The position numbers and the translations under genes were made by a program. DNA of 64,000 nt, taken from the NCBI RefSeq assembly GCF_001672975.1, contig NZ_LZKU01000238.1, positions 62,001-126,000 on the forward strand. Reading direction: 5' to 3'. Origin of the DNA: Mycobacterium sp. 1465703.0. Its GTDB lineage: Bacteria; Actinomycetota; Actinomycetes; Mycobacteriales; Mycobacteriaceae. Below are positions 28,343-39,051 of this stretch, piece after piece (positions within the stretch are counted from its first letter, which is position 1; every line of letters begins with the position of its first letter). The notes under the pieces were generated by a model, which ran no database searches, was not told the DNA's origin, and worked only from the letters and a program-made list of their open reading frames with translations.

Positions 28343-28711
28343 GTGATTCAGCAGGAATCGCGACTGAAGGTCGCCGACAACACCGGCGCCAAGGAGATCT
28401 TGTGCATCCGTGTGCTCGGCGGTTCGTCGCGACGCTACGCCGGCATCGGTGATGTCATCGTCGCCACCGTCAAGGACGCCATTCCCGGCGGCAACGTCAA
28501 GCGTGGGGATGTCGTCAAGGCCGTCGTGGTGCGCACGGTCAAGGAGCGCAGGCGTCCCGACGGCAGCTACATCAAGTTCGACGAGAACGCCGCGGTGATC
28601 ATCAAGCCCGACAACGACCCGCGCGGGACGCGCATCTTCGGGCCGGTCGGCCGCGAACTGCGCGAGAAGCGGTTCATGAAGATCATCTCGCTTGCCCCGG
28701 AGGTTTTGTAA
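28343..28711 (+). CDS. rplN: 50S ribosomal protein L14
   Basis: 122 residues, first gene of the spc operon. L14 sits at the subunit interface and binds the RsfS silencing factor. Starts at GTG ([19 protein letters not shown]). Conserved VVVRT and the C-terminal [12 protein letters not shown]. rplX follows with no gap. Confidence 0.98.
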
Positions 28712-29029
28712 ATGAAGGTCCGCAAAGGCGACACCGTCCTGGTCATCGCCGGCAAGGACAAGGGCGCCAAAGGCAAAGTGCTGCAGGCTTACCCGGAACG
28801 CGACCGAGTGCTGGTCGAGGGCGTCAACCGGATCAAGAAGCACACCGCGATTTCGACCAACCAGCGCGGAGCCCAGTCGGGTGGCATCGTCACCCAGGAA
28901 GCACCCATCCACGTCTCCAACGTGATGGTCGTCGATTCGGACGGTAAGCCCGCCCGCGTCGGTTACCGGGTCGACGAGGAGACCGGCAAGCGGGTTCGTA
29001 TCTCCAAGCGCAACGGCAAGGACATCTGA
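28712..29029 (+). CDS. rplX: 50S ribosomal protein L24
   Basis: 105 residues with the KOW motif ([19 protein letters not shown]). L24 starts large-subunit assembly and sits by the tunnel exit. It abuts rplN and overlaps rplE by 1 nt. Confidence 0.98.
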   Translation: MKVRKGDTVLVIAGKDKGAKGKVLQAYPERDRVLVEGVNRIKKHTAISTNQRGAQSGGIVTQEAPIHVSNVMVVDSDGKPARVGYRVDEETGKRVRISKRNGKDI

Positions 29030-29592
29030 TGAGTACTGCAGAAAAAGTTCAGCCGCGCCTGAAAGAGCGCTACCGCAGCGAGATTCGCGATTCGCTGCAG
29101 CAGCAGTTCGGCTACGCCAACGTCATGCAGATCCCGACGGTGACCAAGGTCGTGGTCAACATGGGTGTCGGCGACGCGGCGCGGGACGCGAAGTTGATCA
29201 ACGGCGCCGTAAGCGACCTGGCGCTGATCACCGGGCAACGCCCCGAAATCCGCCGCGCACGCAAATCCATCGCGCAGTTCAAGCTGCGTGAGGGCATGCC
29301 GATCGGTGCCCGGGTCACGCTGCGCGGAGACCGGATGTGGGAGTTCCTGGACCGTCTCACCTCGATCGCGCTGCCCCGTATCCGCGACTTCCGCGGGCTC
29401 TCGCCCAAGCAGTTCGACGGTGTCGGCAACTACACCTTCGGGCTGGCTGAGCAGTCGGTGTTCCACGAGATCGACGTGGACAAGATCGACCGGGTCCGCG
29501 GCATGGACATCAACGTCGTCACCTCGGCGACGACTGACGACGAAGGACGAGCGCTGTTGCGGGCCCTCGGCTTTCCGTTCAAGGAGAACTGA
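29029..29592 (+). CDS. rplE: 50S ribosomal protein L5
   Basis: 187 residues. L5 binds 5S rRNA and contacts P-site tRNA. Signature [35 protein letters not shown] and [12 protein letters not shown]. It is 4 nt before rpsN. Confidence 0.98.
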   Translation: MSTAEKVQPRLKERYRSEIRDSLQQQFGYANVMQIPTVTKVVVNMGVGDAARDAKLINGAVSDLALITGQRPEIRRARKSIAQFKLREGMPIGARVTLRGDRMWEFLDRLTSIALPRIRDFRGLSPKQFDGVGNYTFGLAEQSVFHEIDVDKIDRVRGMDINVVTSATTDDEGRALLRALGFPFKEN

Positions 29593-29596
29593 GTAG

Positions 29597-29782
29597 ATGG
29601 CAAAGAAGGCACTGGTCAACAAGGCCGCACGCAAGCCGAAGTTCTCGGTGCGCGGCTACACCCGTTGCAACAAGTGCGGCCGCCCGCGCGCGGTCTACCG
29701 CAAATTCGGCCTGTGCCGGATCTGCTTGCGCGAGATGGCGCACGCGGGCGAGCTGCCCGGCGTGCAGAAGAGCAGCTGGTAA
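29597..29782 (+). CDS. rpsN: 30S ribosomal protein S14, zinc-containing form
   Basis: 61 residues with four cysteines in the zinc-ribbon pattern CNKCG ... CRIC, so this is the C+ form. Mycobacteria usually carry a C- S14 paralogue elsewhere that replaces it under zinc limitation. An 84-nt gap separates it from rpsH. Confidence 0.98.
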   Translation: MAKKALVNKAARKPKFSVRGYTRCNKCGRPRAVYRKFGLCRICLREMAHAGELPGVQKSSW

Positions 29783-29866
29783 CAGCCCAAACCCCAAGAC
29801 CAACCCAGAAAAGGTGCGCGACAGGCCCGGACCGGGAACCATCGCGAGGAAGGTACCAACGCTGTC

Positions 29867-30265
29867 ATGACGATGACGGACCCGATCGCAGACTTCTTGA
29901 CACGTCTGCGCAACGCCAATTCGGCGTATCACGACGAGGTGACGTTGCCGCACTCCAAGTTGAAGGCAAACATCGCCCAGATCCTCAAGAGCGAGGGCTA
30001 CATCAGCGACTACCGGACCGAGGATGCCCGGGTCGGCAAGTCGCTGATCGTTCAGCTCAAGTACGGGCCGAGCCGGGAGCGCAGCATCGCCGGTCTGCGC
30101 CGCGTGTCGAAGCCCGGTTTGCGGGTGTACGCGAAATCCACCAATCTGCCGCGCGTGCTCGGCGGCCTGGGCGTGGCGATCATCTCCACGTCCTCCGGCC
30201 TGCTGACCGATCGCCAGGCAGCCCGACAGGGCGTGGGCGGCGAAGTCCTCGCGTACGTGTGGTGA
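29867..30265 (+). CDS. rpsH: 30S ribosomal protein S8
   Basis: 132 residues. S8 is a primary binder of 16S rRNA and in E. coli the autogenous repressor of the spc operon. Signature [31 protein letters not shown] and the C-terminal [21 protein letters not shown] second in-frame ATG lies at 29873. Confidence 0.98.
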   Translation: MTMTDPIADFLTRLRNANSAYHDEVTLPHSKLKANIAQILKSEGYISDYRTEDARVGKSLIVQLKYGPSRERSIAGLRRVSKPGLRVYAKSTNLPRVLGGLGVAIISTSSGLLTDRQAARQGVGGEVLAYVW

Positions 30266-30276
30266 GGGGGTAAAAG

Positions 30277-30816
30277 ATGTCGCGTATTGGTAAGCAGCCG
30301 GTTCCGGTTCCGTCCGGAGTCGACGTAACGATTGACGGTCAGAAGGTTTCGGTGAAGGGGCCCAAGGGCGTCCTGGATCTGACGGTGGCCGAGCCGATCA
30401 CCGTATCGCGCAACGACGACGGCGCAATCGTGGTCACCCGTCCCAACGACGAGCGGCGCAACCGCTCGCTGCACGGACTGTCGCGCACCCTGGTGTCCAA
30501 CCTGGTCACCGGTGTGACGCAGGGGTACACCACCAAGATGGAGATCTTCGGCGTCGGTTATCGCGTGCAGCTCAAGGGCTCCAACCTCGAGTTCGCGCTG
30601 GGCTACAGCCACCCCGTGGTGATCGAGGCTCCGGACGGTATCACCTTCGCCGTCCAGTCGCCGACGAAGTTTTCCATCACCGGGATCGACAAGCAGAAGG
30701 TCGGCCAGATCTCGGCGAACATCCGCCGTCTGCGCCGCCCCGACCCGTACAAGGGCAAGGGCGTGCGCTACGAGGGTGAACAGATCCGCCGCAAGGTCGG
30801 AAAGACAGGTAAGTAA
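30277..30816 (+). CDS. rplF: 50S ribosomal protein L6
   Basis: 179 residues, two similar folds near the factor-binding site. Signature [15 protein letters not shown] and the C-terminal [16 protein letters not shown]. rplR starts 2 nt after it. Confidence 0.98.
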   Translation: MSRIGKQPVPVPSGVDVTIDGQKVSVKGPKGVLDLTVAEPITVSRNDDGAIVVTRPNDERRNRSLHGLSRTLVSNLVTGVTQGYTTKMEIFGVGYRVQLKGSNLEFALGYSHPVVIEAPDGITFAVQSPTKFSITGIDKQKVGQISANIRRLRRPDPYKGKGVRYEGEQIRRKVGKTGK

Positions 30817-30818
30817 TC

Positions 30819-31226
30819 ATGGCGCAAACACAAGCTGGCACCGCCGTGCGAAAGCCGGTGGGGCAGAGCGTATCCGCGACTCGGCGCGTCTCTCGGCTGC
30901 GCAGGCACGCACGGCTGCGCAAGAAGATCACCGGCACCCCGGAGCGTCCGCGGCTGGTGATCAACCGGTCCTCGCGGCACATCCACGTGCAACTGGTCAA
31001 CGACGAGAACGGCACCACGGTGGCCGCGGCGTCGTCGATCGAGGACGATGTGCGCAGCCTGCAGGGAGACAAGAAGGCCCGCAGCGTGCGGGTCGGCCAA
31101 CTGATCGCCGAGCGCGCCAAGGCAGCCGGCATCGACAGCGTGGTCTTCGACCGTGGCGGATACACCTACGGCGGACGGATCGCGGCGCTGGCCGACGCCG
31201 CCCGCGAGAACGGATTGCAATTCTGA
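30819..31226 (+). CDS. rplR: 50S ribosomal protein L18
   Basis: 135 residues. L18 binds 5S rRNA. Conserved [19 protein letters not shown] and [25 protein letters not shown] 37-nt gap with AAGGA leads into rpsE. Confidence 0.98.
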   Translation: MAQTQAGTAVRKPVGQSVSATRRVSRLRRHARLRKKITGTPERPRLVINRSSRHIHVQLVNDENGTTVAAASSIEDDVRSLQGDKKARSVRVGQLIAERAKAAGIDSVVFDRGGYTYGGRIAALADAARENGLQF

Positions 31227-31263
31227 TGACTGAAAGCTTGAACACGACTGGAAGGACCGCATA

Positions 31264-31947
31264 ATGGCGGAGCAGCCGGCCGGCGGACAAGGCGCCGGCG
31301 ACAGCCGCGACTCGCGCGGTGACCGCGACAGCCGCGGTCGGCGCGGCGACGGCGGTCGTGGTGGCCGCGACCGCGACGGCGACAAGAGCAACTACCTGGA
31401 GCGGGTTGTCGCGATCAACCGTGTCTCCAAGGTGGTCAAGGGTGGTAGGCGTTTCAGCTTCACCGCGTTGGTCATCGTCGGCGACGGCAACGGCATGGTC
31501 GGTGTCGGTTACGGCAAGGCCAAGGAAGTTCCCGCGGCCATCGCCAAGGGCGTCGAGGAGGCCCGCAAGGGCTTCTTCCGAGTGCCGCTGATCCGCGGGA
31601 CCATCACCCACCCGGTTCAGGGTGAGGCGGCCGCCGGTGTGGTGCTGCTGCGCCCGGCCAGCCCGGGTACTGGTGTGATCGCCGGTGGCGCCGCCCGTGC
31701 GGTGCTGGAATGCGCTGGCGTGCATGACATCCTGGCCAAGTCGCTGGGTAGCGACAACGCGATCAACGTGGTGCACGCCACCGTCGCCGCACTCAAGCTG
31801 CTGCAGCGCCCCGAGGAGGTGGCCGCTCGCCGCGGTCTGCCCATCGAGGACGTTGCGCCGGCCGGAATGCTCAAGGCGCGACGCGAAAGTGACGCGATGG
31901 CCAGTGCGGCGGCACGAGAGGCCCAGACTTCGGGGGCACAACCATGA
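31264..31947 (+). CDS. rpsE: 30S ribosomal protein S5
   Basis: 227 residues, longer than E. coli S5 because of an N-terminal Arg/Gly/Asp-rich low-complexity extension of about 42 residues. The core has [21 protein letters not shown] and the GxG loop [11 protein letters not shown], with a role in decoding accuracy. It overlaps rpmD by 4 nt. Confidence 0.98.
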   Translation: MAEQPAGGQGAGDSRDSRGDRDSRGRRGDGGRGGRDRDGDKSNYLERVVAINRVSKVVKGGRRFSFTALVIVGDGNGMVGVGYGKAKEVPAAIAKGVEEARKGFFRVPLIRGTITHPVQGEAAAGVVLLRPASPGTGVIAGGAARAVLECAGVHDILAKSLGSDNAINVVHATVAALKLLQRPEEVAARRGLPIEDVAPAGMLKARRESDAMASAAAREAQTSGAQP

Positions 31948-32162
31948 GCAGCCAACTGAAGATCACTCAGGTGCGCAGCACCATCGGGGCGCGCTGGAAG
32001 CAGCGTGAGTCCCTGCGCACCCTGGGCCTGCGGCGGATTCGCCACTCGGTGATCCGCGAGGACAACGCGCAGACCCGCGGCCTGATCGCGGTGGTCAGCC
32101 ACCTCGTCGAGGTGGAACCGGCCGAGGCGAGCGCCGCCGGTACCGGAGGTAGTAAGAAATGA
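31944..32162 (+). CDS. rpmD: 50S ribosomal protein L30
   Basis: 72 residues. Family core [23 protein letters not shown] and [15 protein letters not shown]. It overlaps rpsE and rplO by 4 nt each, so translation is coupled. Confidence 0.97.
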   Translation: MSSQLKITQVRSTIGARWKQRESLRTLGLRRIRHSVIREDNAQTRGLIAVVSHLVEVEPAEASAAGTGGSKK

Positions 32163-32623
32163 CGATCAAGCTGCACGATCTCAAGCCGGCGCGCGGGTCG
32201 AAGACCGCCCGCACCCGGGTCGGCCGCGGCGAGGGCTCCAAGGGCAAGACCGCCGGCCGCGGTACCAAGGGCACCAAGGCACGCAAGAACGTGCCGGCGA
32301 CCTTCGAGGGTGGCCAGATGCCGATTCACATGCGGCTGCCCAAGCTCAAGGGTTTCCGCAACCGGTTCCGCACCGAGTACGAGATCGTCAACGTCGGCGA
32401 CCTCAATCGGCTTTTCCCGCAGGGCGGTTCGATCGGCGTGGACGAGTTGGTGGCCAAGGGAGCGGTTCGCCGAAACTCGCTGGTCAAGGTGCTCGGCGAC
32501 GGCAAGCTGACCGTCAAGGTCGAGGTGACCGCGCACAAGTTCAGCGGCAGCGCACGCGAGAAGATCACTGCCGCAGGCGGTTCGGCGACCGAATTGTCCT
32601 CGGCTAGCTCAACTGCGGAATAA
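32159..32623 (+). CDS. rplO: 50S ribosomal protein L15
   Basis: 154 residues, last gene of this part of the spc operon. Gly-rich start [25 protein letters not shown] and the motif [16 protein letters not shown]. Its final 20 bp overlap the 3' end of the convergent LLM gene, so no terminator fits between them. Confidence 0.98.
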   Translation: MTIKLHDLKPARGSKTARTRVGRGEGSKGKTAGRGTKGTKARKNVPATFEGGQMPIHMRLPKLKGFRNRFRTEYEIVNVGDLNRLFPQGGSIGVDELVAKGAVRRNSLVKVLGDGKLTVKVEVTAHKFSGSAREKITAAGGSATELSSASSTAE

Positions 32624-33530
32624 CTTCTGCGGCAAGGCGTTCCATCTGCTCGCGGTTCTCGCCGGCATCGGTGCCGACCGGATTCAGTAGCACCATCGAC
32701 GCCCCGGCGTCGATGACCTCGCGCAGCCCGCGGATCACGTCGTCGGGTGTGCCGGACACCGGTACGTCCTGCACGCCGGGCATCCGCCCGTAGATGCGGC
32801 CCAGCCCGGCCAGCACACGCTCCCGCGCCTTTGCGGCGTCATCGTCGACCATCAGATAGACCCGCTTGCCGATGGTGAAGTTCGCGGGGTCCTTGTGCTG
32901 CTCGTCGAGCTCGCGGCGCACGACCTTGACGGCCCCGGCGAACGCCTCGGTGGTCGACGAGCCGGCGCCCATGAATGAGTCGCCGTGCCGCACCGCCCGG
33001 GCCAGTGCCTTGGGCGCGAGGCCCCCGAACCAGATCGGCGGATGTGGGCGCTGCACCGGCTTTGGCGCCATCGGCAGGTCATCGACGTCGCGGAACCGGC
33101 CATGAAACGTCACCCTCGGCTCGTCGGACCAGGCCGCCTTCATCAGCTCCAGGCCCTCGGTGAAATACGAGATGAAGGTTGTCTTGTCCACGCCGAATGC
33201 GGCGAATTTCCGGGTACCGCCGCCTGGTGCGACACCAATGTCGAGGCGGCCGTGGCTGAGTCGGTCGACGGCGGTGGCGGCCGAGGCCAATTGCAGGGGA
33301 TCGTGTAACGACGTCACCAGGACGGCGACGCCCAGGCGCAGCCGCTCGGTGCAGGCGGCGCAATAGGCCAGCAGCTCCAGCGGTGCCAGCAGCGGTGTCG
33401 GGCCGATGATCTGTTCGAGCACCCAGCCGCCCTCGAACCCGAGCTCTTCGGCGCGCACCAGGAACGCGCGCAGACCCGCACCGTCGAAGCCGTCGTAGTC
33501 GAACTGCGGGATCGCGATGGAGAACCTCAC
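32604..33530 (-). CDS. LLM-class (luciferase-like) flavin/F420 oxidoreductase
   Basis: 308 residues of the bacterial luciferase-like fold ([60 protein letters not shown]). In mycobacteria most such proteins use coenzyme F420 and act on unknown substrates; F420 versus FMN cannot be settled from the text. It starts at GTG 33530, 38 bp from the divergent sppA, and its 3' end overlaps rplO by 20 bp. Confidence 0.88.
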   Translation of the reverse strand: MRFSIAIPQFDYDGFDGAGLRAFLVRAEELGFEGGWVLEQIIGPTPLLAPLELLAYCAACTERLRLGVAVLVTSLHDPLQLASAATAVDRLSHGRLDIGVAPGGGTRKFAAFGVDKTTFISYFTEGLELMKAAWSDEPRVTFHGRFRDVDDLPMAPKPVQRPHPPIWFGGLAPKALARAVRHGDSFMGAGSSTTEAFAGAVKVVRRELDEQHKDPANFTIGKRVYLMVDDDAAKARERVLAGLGRIYGRMPGVQDVPVSGTPDDVIRGLREVIDAGASMVLLNPVGTDAGENREQMERLAAEVIPQLS

Positions 33531-33568
33531 CCGACCACCGTACGGCCGATCCTCGGTAGTCTGCAGAC

Positions 33569-35341
33569 ATGTTCGCTTTCCTGCCTTCGATCCCCGGCGT
33601 CGACGAGGTCCGGGCCCTGGCCGGCCGGGTCGACACCGTCCGTCATCACGGCGTGCCCAACGGCTGTGTGCTCGAATTGGACCTGCGCTCGATGCCGCCG
33701 GAGACGTCAGGCTTTGACCCGCTGGCGATCATCTCCGGCAATCGGCCGGTAGTGCAGCGCGACATGGTGGCCGCCATCTACCGGGCGGCCGAGGACCCGC
33801 GGGTCGCCGGGCTGATCGCGCGTGTGCAACTCACCGCCTCGCCGGCAGCCGCGGTGCAGGAGCTGCGCGAGGCTATCGTCGCTTTTACCGCCGTCAAGCC
33901 GTCACTGGCCTGGGCCGAGACCTACCCGGGCACGTTGTCGTACTACCTGGCTTCGGCGTTCGGTGAAGTGTGGATGCAGCCGGCTGGAAGCGTCGGGCTG
34001 ATCGGGTTCGCCAACAACGCCACCTTCCTGCGCGAAGCGTTCGACAAGGCCGGGATTGAAGCGCAATTCGTCGCTCGCGGCGAATACAAGTCGGCGGCAA
34101 ACCGTTTCACCGAGCACGGCTTCACCGAGGCCCACCGTGAGGCCGTCACCCGGATGTTGGAAAGCCTGCAACAGCAGGTGTGGGACGCGGTGGCGGAATC
34201 ACGCAAGCTGGACGCCGGCGTGCTCGACGCGCTGGCCGATCGCGCCCCGCTGTTGCGCGAGGAGGCGGTGTCCTCGGGTCTGATCGACCGGATCGGTTTC
34301 CGTGACGAAGCCTATGAGCGCGTTGCGGAAATGGTTGGTGTGGAGGATGTTTCGGAAGATAACAGGCCACCGCAACTGTACGTGTCGCGTTATGCCGGTG
34401 CAGCCCGGTCACGGCTGACCCCGCCGGTGCCTTCGGTTCCCGGCCGCCGCCGGCCGCCGACGGTGGCCGTCATCAACGTGGACGGCACGATCGTCGACGG
34501 CCGCGGTGGACCCCAGTTCCTGCCGTTCGGTGCCTCCACCGTGGGAAGCGACACCATTGCGCCGGCGCTACGAGAAGCCGCCGCGGACGAATCGGTGTCC
34601 GCGATCGTGCTGCGGGTGAACAGCCCCGGCGGCTCGGTCACCGCATCGGAAACCCTTTGGCGCGAAGTGAAACGGGCGCGCAAACGCGGCAAGCCGGTGG
34701 TGGCGTCGATGGGTGCGGTCGCCGCATCGGGCGGCTACTACATCTCGGTGGCCGCCGATGCGATCGTGGCCAGCCCCGCAACCATCACCGGTTCGATCGG
34801 CGTGATCACCGGCAAGCTGGTGATCCGCGATCTGCTCGAGCGGCTGGGCGTCGGGTTGGATTCCGTGCGCACCAACGCCAATGCCGATGCCTGGTCCATC
34901 GAAACGCCGTTCACCGCGGAGCAGCGTGCCCATCGTGAGGCCGAGGCCGACCTGGTGTACGCCGATTTCCTGGGCCGGGTCGCCGAGGGGCGCAATATGA
35001 GCGCCGAGGCCGTCGATCAAGTCGCCCGGGGCAGGGTATGGACCGGTGCCGATGCGTGCGATCGGGGCTTGGTCGACGAACTGGGCGGCTTCCGGACCGC
35101 GCTGCGCCGAGCGAAAATCCTTGCCGGACTGGATGAGGACACCGACGTGCGCATCGTCGCCTACCCGAGCGGTTCGTTGCTGGACATGCTGCGCCCGCGG
35201 GCCTCCTCGCAACCCGCCGCGGCATCGCTGCCCGACGCGTTGGGCTCGCTGATGGGCCGCACCATCGGCGGCATCCTGGACAATGTCGAACGGTCCTGCA
35301 ACGGTGCCAGCGCGCTGTGGCTGGGACCCTGGCGGCTCTAG
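33569..35341 (+). CDS. sppA: Signal peptide peptidase SppA, 67K type
   Basis: A 590-residue tandem-domain serine protease of family S49. The N-terminal half supplies the general base Lys174 (VARGEYKSAANRF), the C-terminal half the nucleophile Ser387 (MGAVAASGGYYIS). It cleaves leftover signal peptides in the membrane. No clear N-terminal membrane helix is seen, so attachment may be peripheral. Matches Rv0724. It starts at ATG 33569. Confidence 0.92.
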   Translation: MFAFLPSIPGVDEVRALAGRVDTVRHHGVPNGCVLELDLRSMPPETSGFDPLAIISGNRPVVQRDMVAAIYRAAEDPRVAGLIARVQLTASPAAAVQELREAIVAFTAVKPSLAWAETYPGTLSYYLASAFGEVWMQPAGSVGLIGFANNATFLREAFDKAGIEAQFVARGEYKSAANRFTEHGFTEAHREAVTRMLESLQQQVWDAVAESRKLDAGVLDALADRAPLLREEAVSSGLIDRIGFRDEAYERVAEMVGVEDVSEDNRPPQLYVSRYAGAARSRLTPPVPSVPGRRRPPTVAVINVDGTIVDGRGGPQFLPFGASTVGSDTIAPALREAAADESVSAIVLRVNSPGGSVTASETLWREVKRARKRGKPVVASMGAVAASGGYYISVAADAIVASPATITGSIGVITGKLVIRDLLERLGVGLDSVRTNANADAWSIETPFTAEQRAHREAEADLVYADFLGRVAEGRNMSAEAVDQVARGRVWTGADACDRGLVDELGGFRTALRRAKILAGLDEDTDVRIVAYPSGSLLDMLRPRASSQPAAASLPDALGSLMGRTIGGILDNVERSCNGASALWLGPWRL

Positions 35342-35348
35342 GCCCGAC

Positions 35349-35396
35349 GGTGGCGACCCGCTGCGCCCGGCTACGCCGCGCTTGCGATCGCCACTA
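35349..35396. repeat. 48-bp intergenic repeat, copy A
   Basis: A 48-bp element from GGTGGCGA to CGCCACTA, nearly the same as 46927-46974. The ends are partly complementary (GGTGGCG / CGCCACT), so it can form a long imperfect hairpin. Its last three bases (CTA on the plus strand) are the TAG stop codon of the methyltransferase that follows. It may act as a terminator between convergent sppA and the methyltransferase. Confidence 0.75.
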
Positions 35397-36308
35397 GCGA
35401 CTCAGCCTCGCGCTGATGAAGACGATCTCGCCGAGCGGGTCGTCGTTCTCCGGGGTGGGCACCGGGATGCCGTTGCGCTCGAACAGTTCCGTTCGGGTCA
35501 CGCCCTCGGCATGCCAGCCGATGCTGGACAGATAGTCGATCACGTGGTTGCGTTCGCCGGCGTAGACCAGCGACGCCATGTCGATGTCGACGCCGTGCTC
35601 CCGAAATGAACCGGACATCTCGCGCACCCGCTCCGCATCGAAATCCACTATGCCGGGCACGAATTCGGTGGCAATGGTGCTGCCGGGCGCACTGAGCGCG
35701 GTGATGTCGTCGAACAATCGATCCTGGGCGTCCGGCGGCAGATAGATCAGCAGACCCTCGGCCAGCCAGGCGGTCGGCGCCGCGGTATCGAATCCGGCCG
35801 CCTTCAGGGCGGTGGGCCAGTCGGCACGCAGATCGATCGGAATGGTGCGCCGGGATGCGGTCGGCTGGGCGCCGACATCGGCCAAGGTGCTGCTCTTGAA
35901 CTCGATCACCCGCGGCTGGTCGATCTCGTAGACCACCGTTCCGGCCGGCCAGGGCAACCGGTAGGCGCGCGAGTCCAGCCCGGAGGCCAGGATCACCACC
36001 TGACGTACTCCGCCGCCGGTGGAGGCGACGAAGTAGTCGTCAAAATACTTGGTGCGCACGGCCATTCCGTCGACCATCGACTGGATGCGCACCGGCGTGG
36101 CATTCTCGATCGCGTCCAGATCGAGGTCGCCGTCCATCATCTTGGTGAAGAAATCCACCCCGACCGCGCGCACCAGCGGCTCGGCGAACGGATCGTTGAT
36201 CAGACCGCGGGGATCCTTGGTCGCCATGGCGCGCCCGGCGGCGACCATGGTCGCCGTTGCACCGACACTGGAGGCCAGATCCCACTCATCGTCATGAGTG
36301 CGTGACAT
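35394..36308 (-). CDS. SAM-dependent methyltransferase (Rv0725c family), paralogue 1
   Basis: 304 residues of the mycobacterial TIGR00027/leucine-carboxyl-methyltransferase-like family. The N-terminal [18 protein letters not shown] and [13 protein letters not shown] are family hallmarks. The SAM-binding core is [21 protein letters not shown], with an acidic residue in VVYEIDQP. Substrates of this large mycobacterial family are unknown; roles in lipid or polyketide methylation are suspected. It is the distal gene of a three-gene minus-strand operon (gap 23 bp). Its TAG stop is formed by the 48-bp repeat. Confidence 0.88.
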   Translation of the reverse strand: MSRTHDDEWDLASSVGATATMVAAGRAMATKDPRGLINDPFAEPLVRAVGVDFFTKMMDGDLDLDAIENATPVRIQSMVDGMAVRTKYFDDYFVASTGGGVRQVVILASGLDSRAYRLPWPAGTVVYEIDQPRVIEFKSSTLADVGAQPTASRRTIPIDLRADWPTALKAAGFDTAAPTAWLAEGLLIYLPPDAQDRLFDDITALSAPGSTIATEFVPGIVDFDAERVREMSGSFREHGVDIDMASLVYAGERNHVIDYLSSIGWHAEGVTRTELFERNGIPVPTPENDDPLGEIVFISARLSR

Positions 36309-36331
36309 AGTTCAAAACCCTAAACCTTGCC

Positions 36332-37240
36332 TCACTTGAGGGTTGCGGCGACGTAGCTCATCTCACCGAAGGTTGCCGCCATCTCGTCCTCGGGGAACTG
36401 AAAACCGTTGCGGGCGTACAGCTCCCGGGCTGATGATGGGGTGACCTGCCAGCCGCTACCGGTCAGGTAGTCGACCACGATGTTGCGCTCGCCCCGGTAG
36501 AACAGGTCGGCCGCGTTGAGGTTGAAACCGAAGCGCTGCCAGCGCTCGGAGATGCGCTGCATGCGCTCGTCGGAGAACGCGTTGGCATCGGGCACATGTT
36601 CGGTGGCCAGTCGGCTGCCCGGCGCGCTGAGCGCGGTGATGTTGTCGAACAGCCGGTCCTGAGCCTCGGGCGGCAGGTAGGGCAGCAGCCCTTCGGCGCT
36701 CCATGCGGTGGGCTGACTGACGTCAAACCCGCCCTCGCGCAAGGCCGCGGGCCAGTCGTCGCGCAGGTCGATGCTGATGGTGCGGCGCTCGGCGGTGGGA
36801 GCGGCGCCCAGGCCGGCCAGCGTGTCGGTCTTGAAGGCGATGACCTCTGGCTGGTCGACCTCGTAGACCACGGTGCCCACCGGCCATTGCAGGCGGTAGG
36901 CCCTGGTGTCCAGGCCGGAAGCCAGGATCACCGCCTGTCGCACACCGTCTTTGGTGGCGGCGTTGAAGAAGTCGTCGAAAAACCTGGTGCGCACCGTGAT
37001 CTGCTCGGCGCGCGCCTTGCGGTTGAACAACGGGTCATCCTCGAAGTCGATCTCCCCGTCGATGATGCGGATGAACGGGTCCAGCCCGACGGCACGCACC
37101 AGCGGGTCGGCCAGCGGATCGTCAAGCAGGGCGTCGGGTCCCTTGGATGCCACGGCACGGGAAGCGGCGACCATGGTGGCCGTCGCTCCCACGCTGTGTG
37201 CCGGACCCCAGCTGTCCCCGTCGGTGCGTCCCTCACTCAT
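36332..37240 (-). CDS. SAM-dependent methyltransferase (Rv0725c family), paralogue 2
   Basis: 302 residues. Same fold as its neighbours, but the N-terminal motif is altered ([18 protein letters not shown]), and the segment after it reads [25 protein letters not shown]. The SAM core is [20 protein letters not shown]. The ATG at 37240 sits inside the end of paralogue 3 (8-bp overlap) with GGGGGAT upstream; the longer open frame is discarded. The divergence of the N-terminus suggests a different substrate. Confidence 0.86.
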   Translation of the reverse strand: MSEGRTDGDSWGPAHSVGATATMVAASRAVASKGPDALLDDPLADPLVRAVGLDPFIRIIDGEIDFEDDPLFNRKARAEQITVRTRFFDDFFNAATKDGVRQAVILASGLDTRAYRLQWPVGTVVYEVDQPEVIAFKTDTLAGLGAAPTAERRTISIDLRDDWPAALREGGFDVSQPTAWSAEGLLPYLPPEAQDRLFDNITALSAPGSRLATEHVPDANAFSDERMQRISERWQRFGFNLNAADLFYRGERNIVVDYLTGSGWQVTPSSARELYARNGFQFPEDEMAATFGEMSYVAATLK

Positions 37241-38177
37241 AGATCCCCCAGGTGTACAGCATTTCGCCCATGCGCATGTCGTCGTCAGTGAGTGGGTCAA
37301 GTCCGTTGGCCGCGAACAGTTCCCGGATGCTGGCGCTGTTCAGACGCCAACCCCGCTCAGCCAGGTAGGGAGCCGCCTCGTTGCGGTCGCCGAAGTAGAC
37401 CAGCCCCGCCATGTCCAGCTCGAAACCGTGCGCACGCCAGCGCTCGGAGATGGTCTGCATGCGCTCCTTCATCTTCTCTTCGTCGCCGGGCTCGGGGTTC
37501 GGCGCGCTTTCGGTGGCCAGCCGGCTGCCCGGCGCGCTGAGCTCGGTGATGGTGTCCAGCAGGCGATCCTGCGCGTCGGGCGGCAGATAGCCGAGCAGGC
37601 CCTCGGCGCTCCACGCGGTCGGCTGGGCCGGGTCGAAGCCGGCGTTGCGCAGCGCGGTGGGCCAGTCGTCGCGCAGATCGACGGGCACCACCCGACGTTC
37701 GGCGGTGGGGGCGGCGCCGAGATCGGCCAGCGAGCGGGTCTTGAATTCGATGACCTGCGGCTGGTCCACCTCGTAGACCACCGTGCCGACCGGCCAGGCC
37801 AGCCGGTATGGGCGCGCGTCCAGCCCGGAAGCCAGGATCACCGCCTGCTTGATGCCCGCGTTCGTCGCGTCCAAGAAGAATTCATCGAAGAACTTGGTGC
37901 GGACCGCCATGTTGTCGGCCATCCGGGACATCGCGCCGGCCGAACCCGCGGCGCCGTCGTGCACATCGTTCAACTCGGCGGGATCCAACTCGCCGCTGGC
38001 CAGCCGGGACAGCAGGTCCACGCCGACCAGCTTGACCAGTGGCTCGGCGAACGGGTCGTTGATCAGTGGGTTGTCGGCCCGGGTGGCCATGGCACGGGCC
38101 GCTGCGACCATCGTCGCGGTCACCCCGACGCTGGACGCCAGGTCCCAGGTGTCACCTTCGTACCTGGTGGAAGTCAT
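37233..38177 (-). CDS. SAM-dependent methyltransferase (Rv0725c family), paralogue 3
   Basis: 314 residues, the longest of the six because of an insertion (about residues 75-93, with [19 protein letters not shown]). It keeps [33 protein letters not shown] and [20 protein letters not shown]. First gene of the operon, with the only upstream promoter space of the trio, shared with the divergent SDR gene. The ATG at 38177 is chosen; a GTG two codons earlier is possible. Confidence 0.86.
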   Translation of the reverse strand: MTSTRYEGDTWDLASSVGVTATMVAAARAMATRADNPLINDPFAEPLVKLVGVDLLSRLASGELDPAELNDVHDGAAGSAGAMSRMADNMAVRTKFFDEFFLDATNAGIKQAVILASGLDARPYRLAWPVGTVVYEVDQPQVIEFKTRSLADLGAAPTAERRVVPVDLRDDWPTALRNAGFDPAQPTAWSAEGLLGYLPPDAQDRLLDTITELSAPGSRLATESAPNPEPGDEEKMKERMQTISERWRAHGFELDMAGLVYFGDRNEAAPYLAERGWRLNSASIRELFAANGLDPLTDDDMRMGEMLYTWGIYE

Positions 38178-38274
38178 GTTCACGCCCCTATCAGAGGTAG
38201 TTAAACTAATATTTAGCCGATATAACAAGCTTTCCCCACTGTACGCTTCCCGCGATTCGCGGCAACCTTTACAG
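38178..38274. promoter_or_regulatory. AT-rich divergent promoter region, methyltransferase operon / SDR
   Basis: 97 bp with a strongly AT-rich core that stands out from the background. It includes CTAA-TAT-TTAG (38206-38216), a small palindrome, and a GATATAAC stretch after it. A comparable AT-rich patch (AAGTTTATTTAGC) precedes paralogue 6 at about 47894. No defined -35/-10 pair can be assigned. Confidence 0.4.
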
Positions 38275-39051
38275 ATGGCGTACGCGGTGGCTGGTAAACG
38301 AGTGCTGATCACGGGCGCCTCGTCGGGCCTGGGTGCTGCTTTGGCCCGGCAGCTGGCCGCCCGGGGCGCGGTGGTGGGCCTGACCGCACGGCGCCGGGAT
38401 CGGCTGAACGAGGTGCTGACCGACTGCCGCCGAAGCTCGCCGGGATCGGCCATGTGGGTTGCCGACCTGGCCGACACGTCGGCGCTGGGCGACCTGGCGC
38501 TGCGGGCCTGGGAAGCGCTCGGCGGCATCGACGTGCTGATCAACAACGCCGCGATGCCCAAGCGGCGCAGCGTCGTCGCACTGGATCCGGGCGAGGCCGA
38601 AGACGTCATGCGGGTCAACTTCTTCGCCCCGATGCGCCTGACGCTGGCGCTGTTGCCGCGGATGCTGGCACGCGGATCGGGCATAATCGTCAACGTATCC
38701 AGCGTCGGCGGCCGGCTCGGAATAGTCCACGAAACCGCCTACTGTGCAAGCAAATTCGCGCTGTGCGGCTGGAGCGAGGCGATGGCCGTGGATCTGCACG
38801 ACACGCCGATCTCGGTGAAGCTGATCGAGCCGGGCCCGGTCGACACCGAGATCTGGGACCACCCGGGCAGCGAAGAGCCGCTCTACCAGGGTCCCAAGGT
38901 GCCCGCGGACATGGTGGCCGACGGCATCATCGCGGCCCTGGGCAGTGACCGCTTCGAGCACTACCTGCCAGACATGAAGCCCGTGATCGACGCCAAAAAC
39001 GCGGACCTGGATGCGTTTATCGCCGGGGCGGCCGGGATGGCGTCACGATGA
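38275..39051 (+). CDS. Short-chain dehydrogenase/reductase
   Basis: 258 residues, classical SDR. Cofactor motif TGASSGLG (13-20), NNAA region (LINNAAMP), catalytic Ser in VNVSSVGG, and Y156/K160 in YCASK. The basic residues after the first strand (TARRRDR) suggest NADP(H). Substrate unknown. It is translationally coupled to the zinc alcohol dehydrogenase (ATGA at 39048-39051), so the two probably act in one pathway. Confidence 0.9.
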   Translation: MAYAVAGKRVLITGASSGLGAALARQLAARGAVVGLTARRRDRLNEVLTDCRRSSPGSAMWVADLADTSALGDLALRAWEALGGIDVLINNAAMPKRRSVVALDPGEAEDVMRVNFFAPMRLTLALLPRMLARGSGIIVNVSSVGGRLGIVHETAYCASKFALCGWSEAMAVDLHDTPISVKLIEPGPVDTEIWDHPGSEEPLYQGPKVPADMVADGIIAALGSDRFEHYLPDMKPVIDAKNADLDAFIAGAAGMASR

